A stretch of DNA of 64,000 nucleotides from Bifidobacterium aemilianum (GCF_003315635.1 NZ_PDCG01000002.1:62001-126000); one strand, 5' to 3'; positions 33,353 to 44,311 are shown, counted from the first letter of the stretch. Notes: generated by a model not told the origin, from the letters alone. Numbers and translations are program-made.

Positions 33353-35485
33353 CTAACGCTTCTTCTTCTCTCGGATATGCACCGAGATCTGTATGGGTGT
33401 GCCCTCGAAGCCGAACTCCTCACGCAGGGAGCGTTCCAGGAAACGACGGTAGCCGTGCTCCAGGAAGCCGGAGGTGAAGAGGATGAAGCGGGGAGGCCTG
33501 GTCGAGGCCTGGGTGGCGAAGAGGATGCGGGGCTGCTTGCCACCGGTCACCGGGTGGGGATGGGCGGCCTGGATCTTGCCCAGGAAGGAGTTGAGTTTGC
33601 CGGTGGGGACCCGCTGGTCCCAGGACTCCAGGGCGGTCCTCATGGCCGAGACCAGACGGTTGGTGTGCCAGCCGGTCTTGGCGGAGAGGTTGACCCTTTG
33701 GGCCCAGGTGACCCTGTCGAATTCGGTGTTCCACAAACGTTCCAGCCGCTGCCGGTCGAACTCGTCCATCAGGTCCCATTTGTTGAAGACCAGCACGATG
33801 GCCCTGCCCGCGTCCACAGCCTGGCTCATGACCTTGAGGTCCTGGTCAGAGATGGGCTCCGAGGCATCGAAGAGCACCAGGGCCAGTTCGGATCGTTCGA
33901 TGGCGGCCTGGGTGCGCAGTGAGGAGTAGTATTCAGCCCCTGAGAGTTTGTGGAGCCGTCGCTTGATGCCGGCGGTGTCGATGAAAAGCCAGTCCTCACC
34001 GTCGATGCTGATGACCTCATCAATCGGATCCCTGGTGGTGCCGGCCAGGTCGTTGACCACGGCCCGCTCCTCGTGGGCCAGCTGGTTGAGCATGGAGGAC
34101 TTGCCCACGTTGGGGCGGCCCACCAAGGCGACCCTACGCAGGTGGCCGGGGGTCAGGAACCCCGATGTCCGGTCGGCCTTCCTGAGGGTGTCCACTGCCT
34201 TGTCCAGCAGGTCACCCACTCCCCTACCATGCATGGCGGAGATCGGGAAGGGTTCGCCCATGCCCATCTTCCAGAATTCGGCGGTCAGGTATTCGGCGGT
34301 GTTGTCGTCTATCTTGTTGACGGCCAGAATGATCGGCTTGCCGGATTCGCGCAGGACCTTGATCATCCGTTCATCGGTGGCGGTGATGCCCACCTGCCCA
34401 TCGACCAGGAAGATGACCGCATCGGAGAGCTGCACGGCGATCTGGGCCTGGGAGGCGATGGCCGACTCGATGCCTTCCACATCGGCCTCCCAACCGCCGG
34501 TGTCAACAAGTTTGAAGTCGGTACCGGCCCATTCCGCATCATAGGAGACACGGTCTCGGGTCACTCCGGGGGTGTCTTCGACAACGGCGACCCTACGGCC
34601 CAGAATACGGTTGACCAGGGTGGACTTGCCCACGTTGGGGCGGCCCACCACGGCCAGAACGCCAACCTCCTTGCGCTGGGGCTGGTCATCGAAAGCGCCC
34701 AGGCCGTCGCCTTCAAGGAGCCGCTGGTCCTCCTCATCCAGGTCGTAACCTTGCAGGTTGGCCGCGTACCGCTCGGTCTCCTCTTCCTCAATGGCCTCGT
34801 CCACCAATTGGATCAGGACATCAAGGGTCTGCTCGAAGGTCAGGTCGGAGTTGTCGACCGTATGGACACCATCTGCCGCCGTCAAAAATGAGGTGACTAG
34901 GGAATCGGCCTTGTCCCTGGCCGCCACATCGTCCCTACCCACACCCGCAGCGAGGCTGGCCTGGCCACTCCTGCGGGCCTGCCGGACCTCCTCGCGGGCG
35001 GTCAGGAGGATGCGTACCTCGGCGTCGGGGGCCACCACGGTGGTGATGTCACGGCCCTCGGCGACGATTCCAGCCCCCTTGGAGAAGGACTCCTCGTCCG
35101 CTTCCCCGGCCATATAGGCCCGCTGGGCCGCAATGAGGACATGGCGGACGGGTATGATGCCGGAAACGCGGGAGACATGGCTGGAGACCTCGGAGGAGCG
35201 GATGGCCTCGCTGATGTCCTGGCCGTCGCACAGGACCTTGGGGTTCTGCGGATCCAGGCTGACATCGAAGTGGCCCTCGGTGAAGAACTCGCCGACGGCT
35301 TCGGTGATGGCTTCCTCGTTCAGGGTCGGCGCATCAAGGTCGAAGCCCTGCTGTAGACACCACCAGGCGCAGGACCGGTACATGGCACCCGTATCAAGGT
35401 AGGCGAAGGCGAAGTGTTGGGCCAGGGCCTTGGAGGTCGAGGACTTGCCGACTCCTGCCGGCCCATCAATGGCTACCCGTATCAC
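33353..35485 (-). CDS. cmk-der: cytidylate kinase fused to GTPase Der
   Basis: 710 residues in two enzymes. Residues 1-225 are cytidylate kinase ([41 protein letters not shown]), which phosphorylates CMP and dCMP. From about 275 follow two Era-like GTPase domains ([14 protein letters not shown] with [22 protein letters not shown] with [15 protein letters not shown]) and a KH-like C-terminus: Der, required for 50S ribosome assembly. The fusion is known from Actinobacteria, including bifidobacteria. Overlaps rluB by four bases, so translation is coupled. Confidence 0.96.
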   Translation of the reverse strand: MIRVAIDGPAGVGKSSTSKALAQHFAFAYLDTGAMYRSCAWWCLQQGFDLDAPTLNEEAITEAVGEFFTEGHFDVSLDPQNPKVLCDGQDISEAIRSSEVSSHVSRVSGIIPVRHVLIAAQRAYMAGEADEESFSKGAGIVAEGRDITTVVAPDAEVRILLTAREEVRQARRSGQASLAAGVGRDDVAARDKADSLVTSFLTAADGVHTVDNSDLTFEQTLDVLIQLVDEAIEEEETERYAANLQGYDLDEEDQRLLEGDGLGAFDDQPQRKEVGVLAVVGRPNVGKSTLVNRILGRRVAVVEDTPGVTRDRVSYDAEWAGTDFKLVDTGGWEADVEGIESAIASQAQIAVQLSDAVIFLVDGQVGITATDERMIKVLRESGKPIILAVNKIDDNTAEYLTAEFWKMGMGEPFPISAMHGRGVGDLLDKAVDTLRKADRTSGFLTPGHLRRVALVGRPNVGKSSMLNQLAHEERAVVNDLAGTTRDPIDEVISIDGEDWLFIDTAGIKRRLHKLSGAEYYSSLRTQAAIERSELALVLFDASEPISDQDLKVMSQAVDAGRAIVLVFNKWDLMDEFDRQRLERLWNTEFDRVTWAQRVNLSAKTGWHTNRLVSAMRTALESWDQRVPTGKLNSFLGKIQAAHPHPVTGGKQPRILFATQASTRPPRFILFTSGFLEHGYRRFLERSLREEFGFEGTPIQISVHIREKKKR

Positions 35486-36258
35486 AGGCCCACCTCCTTG
35501 GATAGGGACCGGACCTCGGTCTGTGAGAGCACCCGGTAGGAGCCGGGCTTGAGGTCACCCAGCTTGATGGGGCCGATCTGGGTGCGCACCAGCCGTTTGA
35601 CCGGGAAGCCGATGGCGCCGAAGATGCGGCGGACCACGCGGTTCTTACCCGAATGGATGACCACCTTGACCATGGTGCTGTCATGCTTGCTGTCGATGAT
35701 GGCGCAGTGGTCCAGGCGGATGGGCCCGTCGTCCAGGTTGACTCCCTGGGTGACCAGGCGCCTGCAGACATTGCCGGTGATCTTGCCCTCCAGGGTGGCG
35801 ATGTAGGTCTTCTCGACCTCATACTTGGGGTGCATGACGTGCTGGCTGAGCTCGCCGTCGTTGGTCATGAGGATCAGACCCTCGGAATCGTAGTCCAAAC
35901 GTCCCATGTGGAAGATCCGCTCGTACTTGTCTCCCACGATGTCCCGAAGGGTGAAGCGGCCCTTGGGGTCGTCCATGGTGGATAGGACCTTCTTGGGTTT
36001 GTTCAGGGCCAGGGTGACATGGTTGGGGTTGACCCGCACCCGCGAGCCATCGACCCGGATCTGCTGGCGCTGGGGGTCCACCCGTGTCCCCAGTTCGGTC
36101 ACCAGTTCGCCGTCCACCTCAACCCGACCTTCGGTGATCATGAGTTCGCACTTGCGCCTGGAACCGAAGCCGGCTTGGGCCAGGAGCTTCTGCAGGCGAA
36201 TTCTGCCCTCATCTGATGATGTATGTGCCTGAGCGGCACGGGAATAAGCGTGTGGCAT
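35482..36258 (-). CDS. rluB: 23S rRNA pseudouridine synthase RluB-like
   Basis: 258 residues. S4 RNA-binding domain ([20 protein letters not shown]) followed by the RsuA/RluB catalytic domain with [16 protein letters not shown], where the Asp after GRL is catalytic. It presumably modifies a 23S rRNA residue. GGGAG four to five bases before ATG at 36258 supports this start over upstream ATGs. It is the first gene of an rluB-cmk-der operon, an actinobacterial and Firmicutes ribosome-assembly grouping. Confidence 0.93.
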   Translation of the reverse strand: MPHAYSRAAQAHTSSDEGRIRLQKLLAQAGFGSRRKCELMITEGRVEVDGELVTELGTRVDPQRQQIRVDGSRVRVNPNHVTLALNKPKKVLSTMDDPKGRFTLRDIVGDKYERIFHMGRLDYDSEGLILMTNDGELSQHVMHPKYEVEKTYIATLEGKITGNVCRRLVTQGVNLDDGPIRLDHCAIIDSKHDSTMVKVVIHSGKNRVVRRIFGAIGFPVKRLVRTQIGPIKLGDLKPGSYRVLSQTEVRSLSKEVGL

Positions 36259-36498
36259 CGTTCTCCCAACGTGGCCTTGGACGGCTTTCTTGCACCGTCG
36301 TCTACAAAAGCTGCCTGTGGCCCGGTGAATCTCACCGTCCATGCCGCTTAAGTGCGTTCCACACCATATGAGCATGCCAGGCAACCAATTCATAATACCC
36401 CAAGGCAGATACCTCAAACGTCAGGGTGTAGCTGGTAGGATTGGCATTTGTTTGGCGGGTTCAGCCGCCATGATACCCGAGACAAAGGAAGTAGTGAA

Positions 36499-37515
36499 TT
36501 GACTGATATGGAAGTCCAGGCCGAGCCTGAAGACCTGCAGAACCCCGATGAGGGCGTGGCCATCGCAGAGGAGACAGCCGTGTACACCACACAGACCCCC
36601 ACTGGCGGCAAGGTCAAGGATATGGTGCTGCGCATCGGTTCGGAGCTGATCGGCAGTTTCCTGATCTTCTTCGCCATCTACTGCGTAGGCATCATGGCCA
36701 CCCCCCTGAGCAACATCAACATGGCCTTCATCGCCCTCTCCACGGGTCTGGCCTATGGTGTGGTGACCTACATGTTCGGCAGGATCTCGGGAGGCCACTT
36801 CAACCCAGCCATCACCGTGGCCTCCATGCTGGGCATGAAGACCAAGTGGCTTGACGGCATCCTCTACATCATCGCCCAGCTTTTGGGCGCCCTGGCCGCC
36901 GGTGGCCTCATGCGCCTGATCATCCCCACGGGCCAGTCCCTGACCGCCAAGATGCTGCTCCCCTATGTGGTCAACGGCTTCAACGAGATCTCTGTCTCAG
37001 CGGGCATCCTCAAGGGTGCCGGTGCCAGCTTTGATGTCAAGACCGCTGTGATTGTTGAGGTCGTGGCCAGCATCCTCGTGATCATCGCCGCCATGATGAC
37101 CATGAACAAGAAGGACAGCAGCAATGGCATCCAGGCCATGGTCATGGGTGGAGCCTATGCCCTGGGCACCAGCTTCACCTACATGATCACCGGTTCCGGT
37201 ATGAACCCCGCCCGTTCCACGGGTATCGCCGTGGCTGCCATGGGACTGGGACTTGATGTCGAACCCGTCAAGCAGCTTTGGGTCTTCTGGGTCTGCCCCA
37301 TCCTGGCAGCTGCCCTGGTCACCATCTTCATCGTCATCCGCGAGATGCTGTCCACCAGCAGCCCCGCCGATGCCATCGCTGATACCAACAGTGAGGCTGA
37401 CCAGGCCGATGCTGCGATTGAGGAGATGAGCCTGGAGGGCTCGCAGTGCGCGACGCCCGCCGAGGACGAGACCGCTATGGAGAATGCCGCAGCCAGCGAT
37501 CAACAGGGCATCTGA
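36499..37515 (+). CDS. MIP family aquaporin/glycerol channel
   Basis: 338 residues. Six membrane helices with both NPA boxes (GGHFNPAITVA and GSGMNPARSTG). The second is followed by Arg-Ser, as in the AqpZ-type selectivity region. The C-terminal 70 residues are acidic and soluble, which is unusual for the family and may be regulatory. Start: TTG at 36499 has AAGGAAG seven bases upstream, while ATG at 36508 is 16 bases away. Substrate (water or glycerol) cannot be told with certainty. Monocistronic, convergent with the DUF3017 gene. Confidence 0.92.
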   Translation: MTDMEVQAEPEDLQNPDEGVAIAEETAVYTTQTPTGGKVKDMVLRIGSELIGSFLIFFAIYCVGIMATPLSNINMAFIALSTGLAYGVVTYMFGRISGGHFNPAITVASMLGMKTKWLDGILYIIAQLLGALAAGGLMRLIIPTGQSLTAKMLLPYVVNGFNEISVSAGILKGAGASFDVKTAVIVEVVASILVIIAAMMTMNKKDSSNGIQAMVMGGAYALGTSFTYMITGSGMNPARSTGIAVAAMGLGLDVEPVKQLWVFWVCPILAAALVTIFIVIREMLSTSSPADAIADTNSEADQADAAIEEMSLEGSQCATPAEDETAMENAAASDQQGI

Positions 37516-37521
37516 ATGATT

Positions 37522-37541
37522 AGCTGATGAATTGATCAGCT
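37522..37541. terminator. weak hairpin between convergent genes
   Basis: AGCTGAT (37522-37528) pairs with ATCAGCT (37535-37541) around six bases, just after the aquaporin stop and overlapping the convergent DUF3017 stop. Short and AT-rich with no T-run, so only a tentative bidirectional terminator. Confidence 0.3.
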
Positions 37542-37838
37542 GAGCTGGCCGATGCTGAGATAGGTCAGTATGAGACCCAGCCCCAGTCCAATGCAGATGA
37601 AGGCATCAAACCCTCGCGATCGGACTTTCCAGGGGCTGGTATCTCCAAGGACCAGCCTGAGCACACCCAGCACGAGGGCCGTCACCGCTATGAGCATGGT
37701 GGCGGCCTCTACGTATTTCAGGAGGGCCAATAGGGTGGCTATGACAACCAGTACGGCCACCATCCATTCGACTACAGGCTTGCCTTCCCGGTCCTCGGGC
37801 ACCACAGGCCGCTCTTGCTTCTTGAGCTTCTTGGTCAC
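37536..37838 (-). CDS. DUF3017 membrane protein
   Basis: 100 residues. Three hydrophobic segments and the actinobacterial DUF3017 pattern, with WKVRSRGFDAFICIGLGLGL in the second half. Small conserved membrane protein of unknown role, usually near purH and folD in Actinobacteria, as here downstream of purH. No clear ribosome-binding site beyond the purine-rich stretch upstream. Confidence 0.85.
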   Translation of the reverse strand: MTKKLKKQERPVVPEDREGKPVVEWMVAVLVVIATLLALLKYVEAATMLIAVTALVLGVLRLVLGDTSPWKVRSRGFDAFICIGLGLGLILTYLSIGQLS

Positions 37839-37958
37839 TGATTCACATCCTTACGACTCTTCATACTCGTTCTCCGCTCGAGCAGCCACCGCACCCGTAG
37901 CTCCCTAGTGCAGGCCTTGGCCAGCGGCCTGACCGGCCGGGGTGACTGCTGCCGACTG

Positions 37959-39614
37959 TCAGTGGAAGAAGTGACGGGTGCCCGTAAGGTACATGCTGAT
38001 GCCAGCCTGTTCAACGGCTTCTATAACCTCCTGGTCCCTAATGGAGCCACCGGGTTGGACGATGGCTTTGATTCCAGCGTCAATGAGGACCTGGGCCCCA
38101 TCGGCGAAGGGGAAGAAGGCGTCCGAAGCCGCCACAGAGTCTATGGCCCTGCGCTCTCCATCAGCCAGGCTGTTGGCCCGGTCCACGGCCAGGCGGCAGG
38201 AGTCGACCCGGTTTACCTGACCCATGCCGATACCGACCGCGGCGTGGTCCTTGGCCAGTAGGATAGCATTTGACTTGACGGAGCGGATGGCGCGCCAGGC
38301 GAAGTGAAGGTCCATGAGGGTGGCCTCATCCACCTGCTGCCCCGCGGCAAGGGTCCAGTTTCTGGGATCGTCACCGGCGGCATCAATGCGGTCCATGCTT
38401 TGGGCCAAGAGCCCCCCATCAATGGTGTGAATCTGGACCGTGCCTTGTGGAGGGCGACGAACCTTGAGAATACGAAGGTTCGTCTTGGTGCTCTGCAAGA
38501 GGCTCAAGGCTTCGGGGTCATAGTCAGGAGCGACGATGACCTCAGTGAAGATCGGTCGTATGTTCTGGGCCATCTCCAGACTCACCGGCGAGTTCGACGC
38601 TATGACACCACCATACGCGCTCATGGGGTCGCAGGCGTGGGCCTTGAGATGTGCCTGGGCCACGGTCTCGCCCAAGGCCAGCCCACAGGGGTTGTTGTGC
38701 TTGACCACAGCCACGGCGATATGCGGAGCGAAATCCCATACGGACCTCCAGGCGGCATCGGCATCTACATAGTTGTTGTAGCTCATGGCCTTTCCGCCCA
38801 GCTGTTCGGCTTGGGCGAAGGAATCCTGGCTCAGTGGGTCAGTGTAGATGACAGCCGACTGCTGGGGGTTCTCCCCATACCGCAGCGCGTGAAGCATGTT
38901 CCAGCTACGTGTCAGAGTGGTCGCCAGGCCGGTGTCCTCAAGCTCTTGGCCTTGGGCGTCGTCGTCAGATTCTGGGGAACCAAGACCGGTGACATCAAGG
39001 CTTTCTGGCCTGGGCCAGTGGTTGCCAGCCCATTGGCTGATGGAGGCCTCATAGGCTGCCGTGTAGCTGAAGGCCTTGGAGGCGAACCAATGTCTCTCCG
39101 CAAGGCTGAATCCCTGGCCTGAACTGATCCTGTTGGCCAGCAGGGGGTAATCAGCGGGATCCGTCACCACCAGCACAGTGCCACTGTTCTTTGCGGCGGC
39201 CCTGACCATGCTGGGGCCACCGATGTCGATCTTCTCGATGATGGCTGCCTGGTCGTCAGGGTCCTGGCGGACGGTATCAGCGAAGGGGTAGAGATTGACC
39301 ACGACAAGGTCGAAGGGTTCGATGTTCAGATCGCGCAACTGCCTGACGTGGTCAGCCTTGGAACGGTCAGCCAGGATGCCGGCATGAATGTGCGGGTCCA
39401 GGGTCTTGACCTTGCCATCGAAGCTTTCGGGAAAGCCGGTTAGGTCACTCACTTCCTGAACGCTCAGGCCCAGCCGCGACAGTTGGCGGGCAGTGGACCC
39501 AGTCGACACCACCGCGCATCCGGCTTGAGCGAGGGCCGGGGCGAGCACATCCAAACCTGCTTTGTCATAGACCGACACCAGGACCCTTCTGATGGGATGA
39601 TTGCTCAGTGACAT
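37959..39614 (-). CDS. purH: bifunctional AICAR formyltransferase/IMP cyclohydrolase
   Basis: 551 residues. N-terminal IMP cyclohydrolase (MGS-like) domain (VLVSVYDKAGLDVLAPAL), C-terminal AICAR transformylase with RYGENPQQSA and AVVKHNNPCG (catalytic Lys-His). The last two steps of purine synthesis; it uses 10-formyl-tetrahydrofolate. An insertion of about 15 acidic residues near residue 205 (ESDDDAQGQELED) is unusual. Probably in operon with the DUF6350 gene 10 bases upstream. Confidence 0.97.
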   Translation of the reverse strand: MSLSNHPIRRVLVSVYDKAGLDVLAPALAQAGCAVVSTGSTARQLSRLGLSVQEVSDLTGFPESFDGKVKTLDPHIHAGILADRSKADHVRQLRDLNIEPFDLVVVNLYPFADTVRQDPDDQAAIIEKIDIGGPSMVRAAAKNSGTVLVVTDPADYPLLANRISSGQGFSLAERHWFASKAFSYTAAYEASISQWAGNHWPRPESLDVTGLGSPESDDDAQGQELEDTGLATTLTRSWNMLHALRYGENPQQSAVIYTDPLSQDSFAQAEQLGGKAMSYNNYVDADAAWRSVWDFAPHIAVAVVKHNNPCGLALGETVAQAHLKAHACDPMSAYGGVIASNSPVSLEMAQNIRPIFTEVIVAPDYDPEALSLLQSTKTNLRILKVRRPPQGTVQIHTIDGGLLAQSMDRIDAAGDDPRNWTLAAGQQVDEATLMDLHFAWRAIRSVKSNAILLAKDHAAVGIGMGQVNRVDSCRLAVDRANSLADGERRAIDSVAASDAFFPFADGAQVLIDAGIKAIVQPGGSIRDQEVIEAVEQAGISMYLTGTRHFFH

Positions 39615-39623
39615 GGCTCTCCT

Positions 39624-41036
39624 TTAGTTGGTGACCGACTCTTCGGAAGTAAGAATGGGCGACGGCTGTGGCTCGCTGTCGTCCTCGTGAGCCAGGGGAT
39701 CCTTGTCTTGGAAACTGGAGGCGCTGGCAGCCGATGGGGATTGTCCGCGCTTGGACCGGGCGGCCTTGGCTATGGACCAGCGTATGGCGAAGATGATCGA
39801 CCACCCCAGCACAGCCAAAAGCCATGCCGCAAAAAGACCCATGGCGGTGGGTTTGCCCACAGCCTGTACCGATGCCATCAGGTCAACTCCCACCTTCCTG
39901 AGCCGTATTCGGCCCAGGGAACCGTTGGAAAGGGCGAAGCATAGGCTGCTGATCAGAGCTACGAGGGCACTGGTCAGGCAGAAGGAGCCGGCCGCATAGA
40001 TCAGCTGCTCGACCAGATGCCTGACCTGCGCATCACTACCGGAGCCTGACTTGCCCTGTGTTTGCGCTTGTCTTTCCTTGGCTTTTGCTGTCGTTCTGGC
40101 CGGGAACCGTATGACTCTTCTGGTCGCCAGGGCCAAGAGCCCTAGGAAGAGGCTGAGGAAGAAGGGTAGACTGACCAGGACGGAAATCAGGGAGGGGTTG
40201 GTCAGAGCCTTGGGGAACAGGCCGAAAACGGGCAGGGGTGGCAGGGCATGGGACTGCCCCATCCACAGGGTGAAGGAAGCCAGGTCGCCGATGGCGAAAC
40301 CGCCGCCGAAAAGCCATGACAGCGCCCACATCATAGAGTTGGGCAACCAGACCACAGCGGCAATGCTGGTGAGGATCCTCGACCCCATCTGCATGTTGTC
40401 CAGTTGAAAGAGGGTGGCCATGGCCTCATGGCCCCTTACAATCCACACCAAGACAGCAATGAGGCCAAAGAGCAGGTAGAGTGCCAGAAGGACCAGGGCC
40501 AGGGAGACACCAAGCCTGACCGCGGAGCGGAAACCGACTGAAGTATGCTGCTGAACCGAACGCATGGCCCGTGCAAGCCAGCGGGAATTGCGGCAGCTGC
40601 CCACGACCCAACCCAGGGTGAAGACCATGTCCGTCTTGCAGATGATCAGCCATGAGTCATCAATCAGGGCGACTGACACACCCTGGGTGAAGATCCAATT
40701 GATAATCGTCCAGGTCAGGAGGCCAGCCGCATAGGCATGGGCGGTGGCTACCGACCGCCGGGTAAGCGAAGCAATAAGCGCGATCAGCAACAGCGTCAGG
40801 AGCAGTGGCACGAGGGTGAGCCTGAAGGAATGTGTCTCAAACCCCGTCCCCTGGGTGAGGAGAATCACCGCCTGGGTCAGGGGTATGGCCGAATCCGACA
40901 GGGGCTTGCCCCCCTCCTCCATGGAGATGACCAGGAGAGTCAAGGCAAGGAAACCACCGATGGCTACGGCGAAGATCAGCATGGACACCAAGGCCACCAG
41001 GAAGCCCCTGATCCATTCCCTCAGATACCTGTTCAT
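39624..41036 (-). CDS. DUF6350 membrane protein
   Basis: 470 residues with about 11 hydrophobic segments spread over 430 residues and a charged C-terminal tail with SSFQDKDPLAHEDDSEPQ. The match to the actinobacterial DUF6350 family is mainly from topology and position before purH. Function is unknown. The stop is ten bases from the purH start, with AGGAGAGCC before purH. The start has no perfect ribosome-binding site. Confidence 0.75.
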   Translation of the reverse strand: MNRYLREWIRGFLVALVSMLIFAVAIGGFLALTLLVISMEEGGKPLSDSAIPLTQAVILLTQGTGFETHSFRLTLVPLLLTLLLIALIASLTRRSVATAHAYAAGLLTWTIINWIFTQGVSVALIDDSWLIICKTDMVFTLGWVVGSCRNSRWLARAMRSVQQHTSVGFRSAVRLGVSLALVLLALYLLFGLIAVLVWIVRGHEAMATLFQLDNMQMGSRILTSIAAVVWLPNSMMWALSWLFGGGFAIGDLASFTLWMGQSHALPPLPVFGLFPKALTNPSLISVLVSLPFFLSLFLGLLALATRRVIRFPARTTAKAKERQAQTQGKSGSGSDAQVRHLVEQLIYAAGSFCLTSALVALISSLCFALSNGSLGRIRLRKVGVDLMASVQAVGKPTAMGLFAAWLLAVLGWSIIFAIRWSIAKAARSKRGQSPSAASASSFQDKDPLAHEDDSEPQPSPILTSEESVTN

Positions 41037-41149
41037 AGTCTCCTACCGAACCATCAACCTCGTCGGACCTTACTCCCGGTCACCTCTCCCTCCAGTCGGC
41101 TGCCGGGCCCAGGAAGCACTTTCGGGCCACCAGGGTCTGAAAGTGAACG

Positions 41150-41731
41150 TCATGCCGGCATGGTGACCAGGCTGCTGCACGGATAGTCGCCAAGTTGCTC
41201 GATACCACCGAGGCCTTCGAGTTCCATGACGAAGCTGTAGCCCGCCACAGTGCCTCCCGAACGGGCAATCAGCCTGGCGGCGGCCTGAGCCGTGCCTCCC
41301 GTGGCGATCAGGTCATCGAAAATAAGCACGCGTTGACCCGGGGATACGGCGGTGTCCTCGATTTCGATGCTGGCCTGTCCGTATTCCAGGGTGTAGCTTT
41401 CGGATATAGTTGCCGGCGGTAGCTTCCCCGCTTTCCTGACCGCCACAAAGCCCTTGTTGAGCCGCGCCGCGAGGATGGGTCCGCAGAGGAAGCCTCGTGC
41501 CTCCAAGCCGGCTATGGCGTCAAAGGAGTCTGCGGGAACCGGAAGGGCCGCCTCCAGGGCATTCATGAGGACCTGCAGGCCCTTGGCATCCGCCATGAGC
41601 GGCAGATAGTCACGGAAGAGCACACCCTTGCTGGGAAAGTCAGGAATGGAACGAATACGGGAGATCAGATACTCGGCATCACTGCTGTCGACCTTGCTCA
41701 ATTGGTCGATCTTGATGTCACTTGCTGTCAT
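41150..41731 (-). CDS. apt: adenine phosphoribosyltransferase
   Basis: 193 residues. Type I PRTase fold: PRPP loop VLIFDDLIATGGTAQAA, the flexible loop region and DFPSKGVLFRDYLPLM at the start. It salvages adenine to AMP. Reading could extend 29 codons upstream, but ATG at 41731 with AAGGCAAGG before it fits the usual length. The variant FDAIAGLEARGFLCG (usual FD.I.GIEARGF) is conserved. Downstream of yajC by 111 bases, as in many Actinobacteria, where relA follows. Confidence 0.95.
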   Translation of the reverse strand: MTASDIKIDQLSKVDSSDAEYLISRIRSIPDFPSKGVLFRDYLPLMADAKGLQVLMNALEAALPVPADSFDAIAGLEARGFLCGPILAARLNKGFVAVRKAGKLPPATISESYTLEYGQASIEIEDTAVSPGQRVLIFDDLIATGGTAQAAARLIARSGGTVAGYSFVMELEGLGGIEQLGDYPCSSLVTMPA

Positions 41732-41842
41732 ATGACGCGCCTTGCCTTTGCAAACTATGCCTACCGAACAGATAAGGGACACATACCCATCCTTCGCACA
41801 AGCCATGCAAAGCCACACGGCGGTATGGGCAGCGCCTGTACG

Positions 41843-42373
41843 CTAATCCTTGGTGCTGTTGGGCTTGATATTGGTGTCGGTGTCTGTCAGGTCAGTCTCG
41901 GTCTGGGAGATGTCGCTCACGTCCGAGGACATGTGATTCGCGGTCTCATCCTGTAAGGGCTCCTGCTGTGATGATTCCTTGGCTTCGGCATGGTTCTGGT
42001 GGCTGCCGCCTGCCAGGGCCTTCTGGTCGGTTGATTCATCATCGGTGGATTCATCCGAAGACTGGTCCGATTGGAGGGGATTGCCGTTCTCGTCCACCTC
42101 ATCATCGTCTACGAAGGCGGGACGGACATACTGCTTGTTGACGGACTTCAGGGAGAAGCGGAGCTTCGATCCCTCGGAATCAATGACGATCTCCTCATAC
42201 TTGGTGTCTACGGAGACCACCTTGCCAATCACGCCGCCGATGGTGATGACCTCGGTGCCGGGCTCCAGGCTTTCACGGAAGTCCTGGACCTGTGCCTGCT
42301 GCTTCTTGGCGCTCCTGGACTGCCAGAACATCATGCCAGCCAGAACCACGATCATCACTATCATTAAAGCCAT
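41843..42373 (-). CDS. yajC: preprotein translocase subunit YajC
   Basis: 176 residues. One N-terminal membrane helix (MIVMIVVLAGMMFWQ) and the YajC core QVQDFRESLEPGTEVITIGG followed by KYEEIVIDSEGSKLRF. The C-terminal 70 residues are very acidic and serine-rich, a common actinobacterial extension. The ATG at 42373 has GAGGAG eight bases upstream. The SecDF-associated protein probably assists secretion. Downstream of ruvB. Confidence 0.93.
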   Translation of the reverse strand: MALMIVMIVVLAGMMFWQSRSAKKQQAQVQDFRESLEPGTEVITIGGVIGKVVSVDTKYEEIVIDSEGSKLRFSLKSVNKQYVRPAFVDDDEVDENGNPLQSDQSSDESTDDESTDQKALAGGSHQNHAEAKESSQQEPLQDETANHMSSDVSDISQTETDLTDTDTNIKPNSTKD

Positions 42374-42434
42374 TTGCTTACTCCTCAATACAGAGCGTCC
42401 CAGGACAGCCGGTTGAATGCCCGAATACCCCATT

Positions 42435-43553
42435 TTAGAACAGCTTGTTGACATCATCCTTGGGGTTAAGGCCCAAATGCTCCCAAGCCTTAGCTGTGGC
42501 AACACGGCCCTTTGGCGTCCTGACCATGAATCCCTCACGTACCAGATAGGGTTCACAGACCGTCTCCACGGTCTCCGCCTCCTCGCCGACCATGGCCGAC
42601 AGGTTGTTGAGACCCACAGGGCCACCATCGAAGCTGCCCACAATGGCCTGAAGCACAGCCAGATCAAGGCGGTCAAGGCCTTCCGAGTCGATCTGGTACA
42701 GTGCCAAGGCATCCTTGACGGCGGCGGTGTCGACCACCTCGAGATCATGGACGATGGCCCAGTCACGCACCCGCCTCAGGAGCCTATTGGCGATGCGGGG
42801 GGTGCCACGGGACCGCAGGGAAAGCTGATGGGCGGCCCCGGGACCGAGGGAGACACCGAGAACGGTGGCCGACCGCTCAATCAGTTTTTCCAATTCCTCA
42901 TGGGGGTAGAAATCCAGGTGGGCGGTAAAACCGAAACGGGCACGCAGGGGCGAGGGCAGCATGCCTTCGCGGGTGGTGGCACCAATGACGGTGAATCTGG
43001 GCAGCGTCAGAGGAATGGAGGAGGCACCAGGCCCCTTGCCCACCATCACATCCACGCGGAAATCCTCCATGGCTATGTAGAGCAGCTCCTCGGCCGCCCG
43101 GGGCAGGCGGTGGATCTCATCAATGAAGAGCACCTCCCCAGTATCCAGGGAACTGAGGATGGAGGCCAGGTCACCGGCATGCTGAATGGCCGGACCGGAG
43201 GTCACCCTGATGGCCACCCCCAACTCATTGGCCACAATCATGGCCAGGGTCGTCTTTCCCAGGCCTGGAGGCCCTGCCATGAGGATATGATCGGGCGGAA
43301 CGTCACGTTTGCGTGCAGCATCCAGGAAGAGCTGCAACTGTGCCTTGAGCCTGGGCTGGCCTATGAAGCCATCGAGAACCTTGGGCCGCAGCTCCTCGTC
43401 ACTGACCGGCTCCCCGTCCATGGCTTGGGCCGAAACCATCCTCAGCGATTCCTCGCTGGCCCCGGCGTTGGCTTTCAGATAAGGGTCGACTGCCAGAGAA
43501 TCTCCTCCCTTGGCGCCGGTCCCCCGATATGCTTCGCTGGTCATGGTGATCAT
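42435..43553 (-). CDS. ruvB: Holliday junction branch-migration ATPase RuvB
   Basis: 372 residues. AAA+ motor with [16 protein letters not shown] (Walker A), [15 protein letters not shown] (Walker B), [11 protein letters not shown] (sensor 1), and the C-terminal winged helix ending in [15 protein letters not shown]. It drives branch migration with RuvA. Start ATG overlaps the ruvA stop by four bases. The N-terminus is slightly longer than in E. coli RuvB. Downstream member of yebC-ruvC-ruvA-ruvB. Confidence 0.97.
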   Translation of the reverse strand: MITMTSEAYRGTGAKGGDSLAVDPYLKANAGASEESLRMVSAQAMDGEPVSDEELRPKVLDGFIGQPRLKAQLQLFLDAARKRDVPPDHILMAGPPGLGKTTLAMIVANELGVAIRVTSGPAIQHAGDLASILSSLDTGEVLFIDEIHRLPRAAEELLYIAMEDFRVDVMVGKGPGASSIPLTLPRFTVIGATTREGMLPSPLRARFGFTAHLDFYPHEELEKLIERSATVLGVSLGPGAAHQLSLRSRGTPRIANRLLRRVRDWAIVHDLEVVDTAAVKDALALYQIDSEGLDRLDLAVLQAIVGSFDGGPVGLNNLSAMVGEEAETVETVCEPYLVREGFMVRTPKGRVATAKAWEHLGLNPKDDVNKLF

Positions 43554-44167
43554 AGCCCCCTATCTAGGGAGCTGAGGGCCAGCTTCAGGACCCTGGGCAC
43601 GTCCTCTTGAGCCAAAGGCAGCTCAACCTGCTGGTCCTCGCAGACTTTCTGGACCGCCTGTTCCGCATCGGCCTGCCTCCAGCCAAGGGAGATGAGTCCC
43701 TCCACCACCTGCAGGCTGCCGGTATCCTCACGGCCGGAGCTGGCCGCCTTGGCACCCTCGATCTGATCGAGATCAATGGAGCCCTTCAACTCCAGAATGA
43801 TCTTCTGGGCACCCTTCTTGCCCAGACCAGGCGCCTTGGCCAGAGCAGCCGCATCCCCATCGGCAACAGCCTTGGCCAGTCGCTCAGTGGACAGGGTGGA
43901 TAGGAGGGACAAGGCCACCCGGGGACCGATACCCGACACCTTCTGCAATTGCAGGAACATACGCTTGGATGCGGTGCTCAGAAAACCATAGAGGGTGACC
44001 GCATCCTGGGACACATTGAGGTAGGTGTAGACCTTGACCTCCTGGCCGCTACGAACCGAGGACAAGTCGGCCGAGGGCATCCGGGTCTCATAGCCGACCC
44101 CTCCGGTGACAATCAGAGCGGTATCGGCATCCACCGATTCCACCAGGCCCATCAGCATTCCTATCAC
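43550..44167 (-). CDS. ruvA: Holliday junction-binding protein RuvA
   Basis: 205 residues. N-terminal OB-fold ([19 protein letters not shown]), two helix-hairpin-helix motifs ([15 protein letters not shown] and [17 protein letters not shown]) and a C-terminal RuvB-contacting three-helix domain ([16 protein letters not shown]). The tetramer holds the four-way junction. Overlaps ruvB by four bases, and ruvC ends 144 bases upstream. Confidence 0.97.
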   Translation of the reverse strand: MIGMLMGLVESVDADTALIVTGGVGYETRMPSADLSSVRSGQEVKVYTYLNVSQDAVTLYGFLSTASKRMFLQLQKVSGIGPRVALSLLSTLSTERLAKAVADGDAAALAKAPGLGKKGAQKIILELKGSIDLDQIEGAKAASSGREDTGSLQVVEGLISLGWRQADAEQAVQKVCEDQQVELPLAQEDVPRVLKLALSSLDRGL

Positions 44168-44311
44168 GTGCGTCTCCTATGTCTCTGTCACCTATGCATA
44201 ACCTGGCAGCCACATCCTTCACATGACCCTACCAGGCCAGACCAATCAGGCAGGCAGCCCAACTCTGGCCCATATGAACCAGAAGCATTGAATCGAACAT
44301 CTGTTCGAAGT

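Noticed and set aside
42417-43610. 397-codon plus-strand frame opposite ruvB
   Set aside because: Shadow of ruvB codon bias. The minus-strand RuvB has all motifs.
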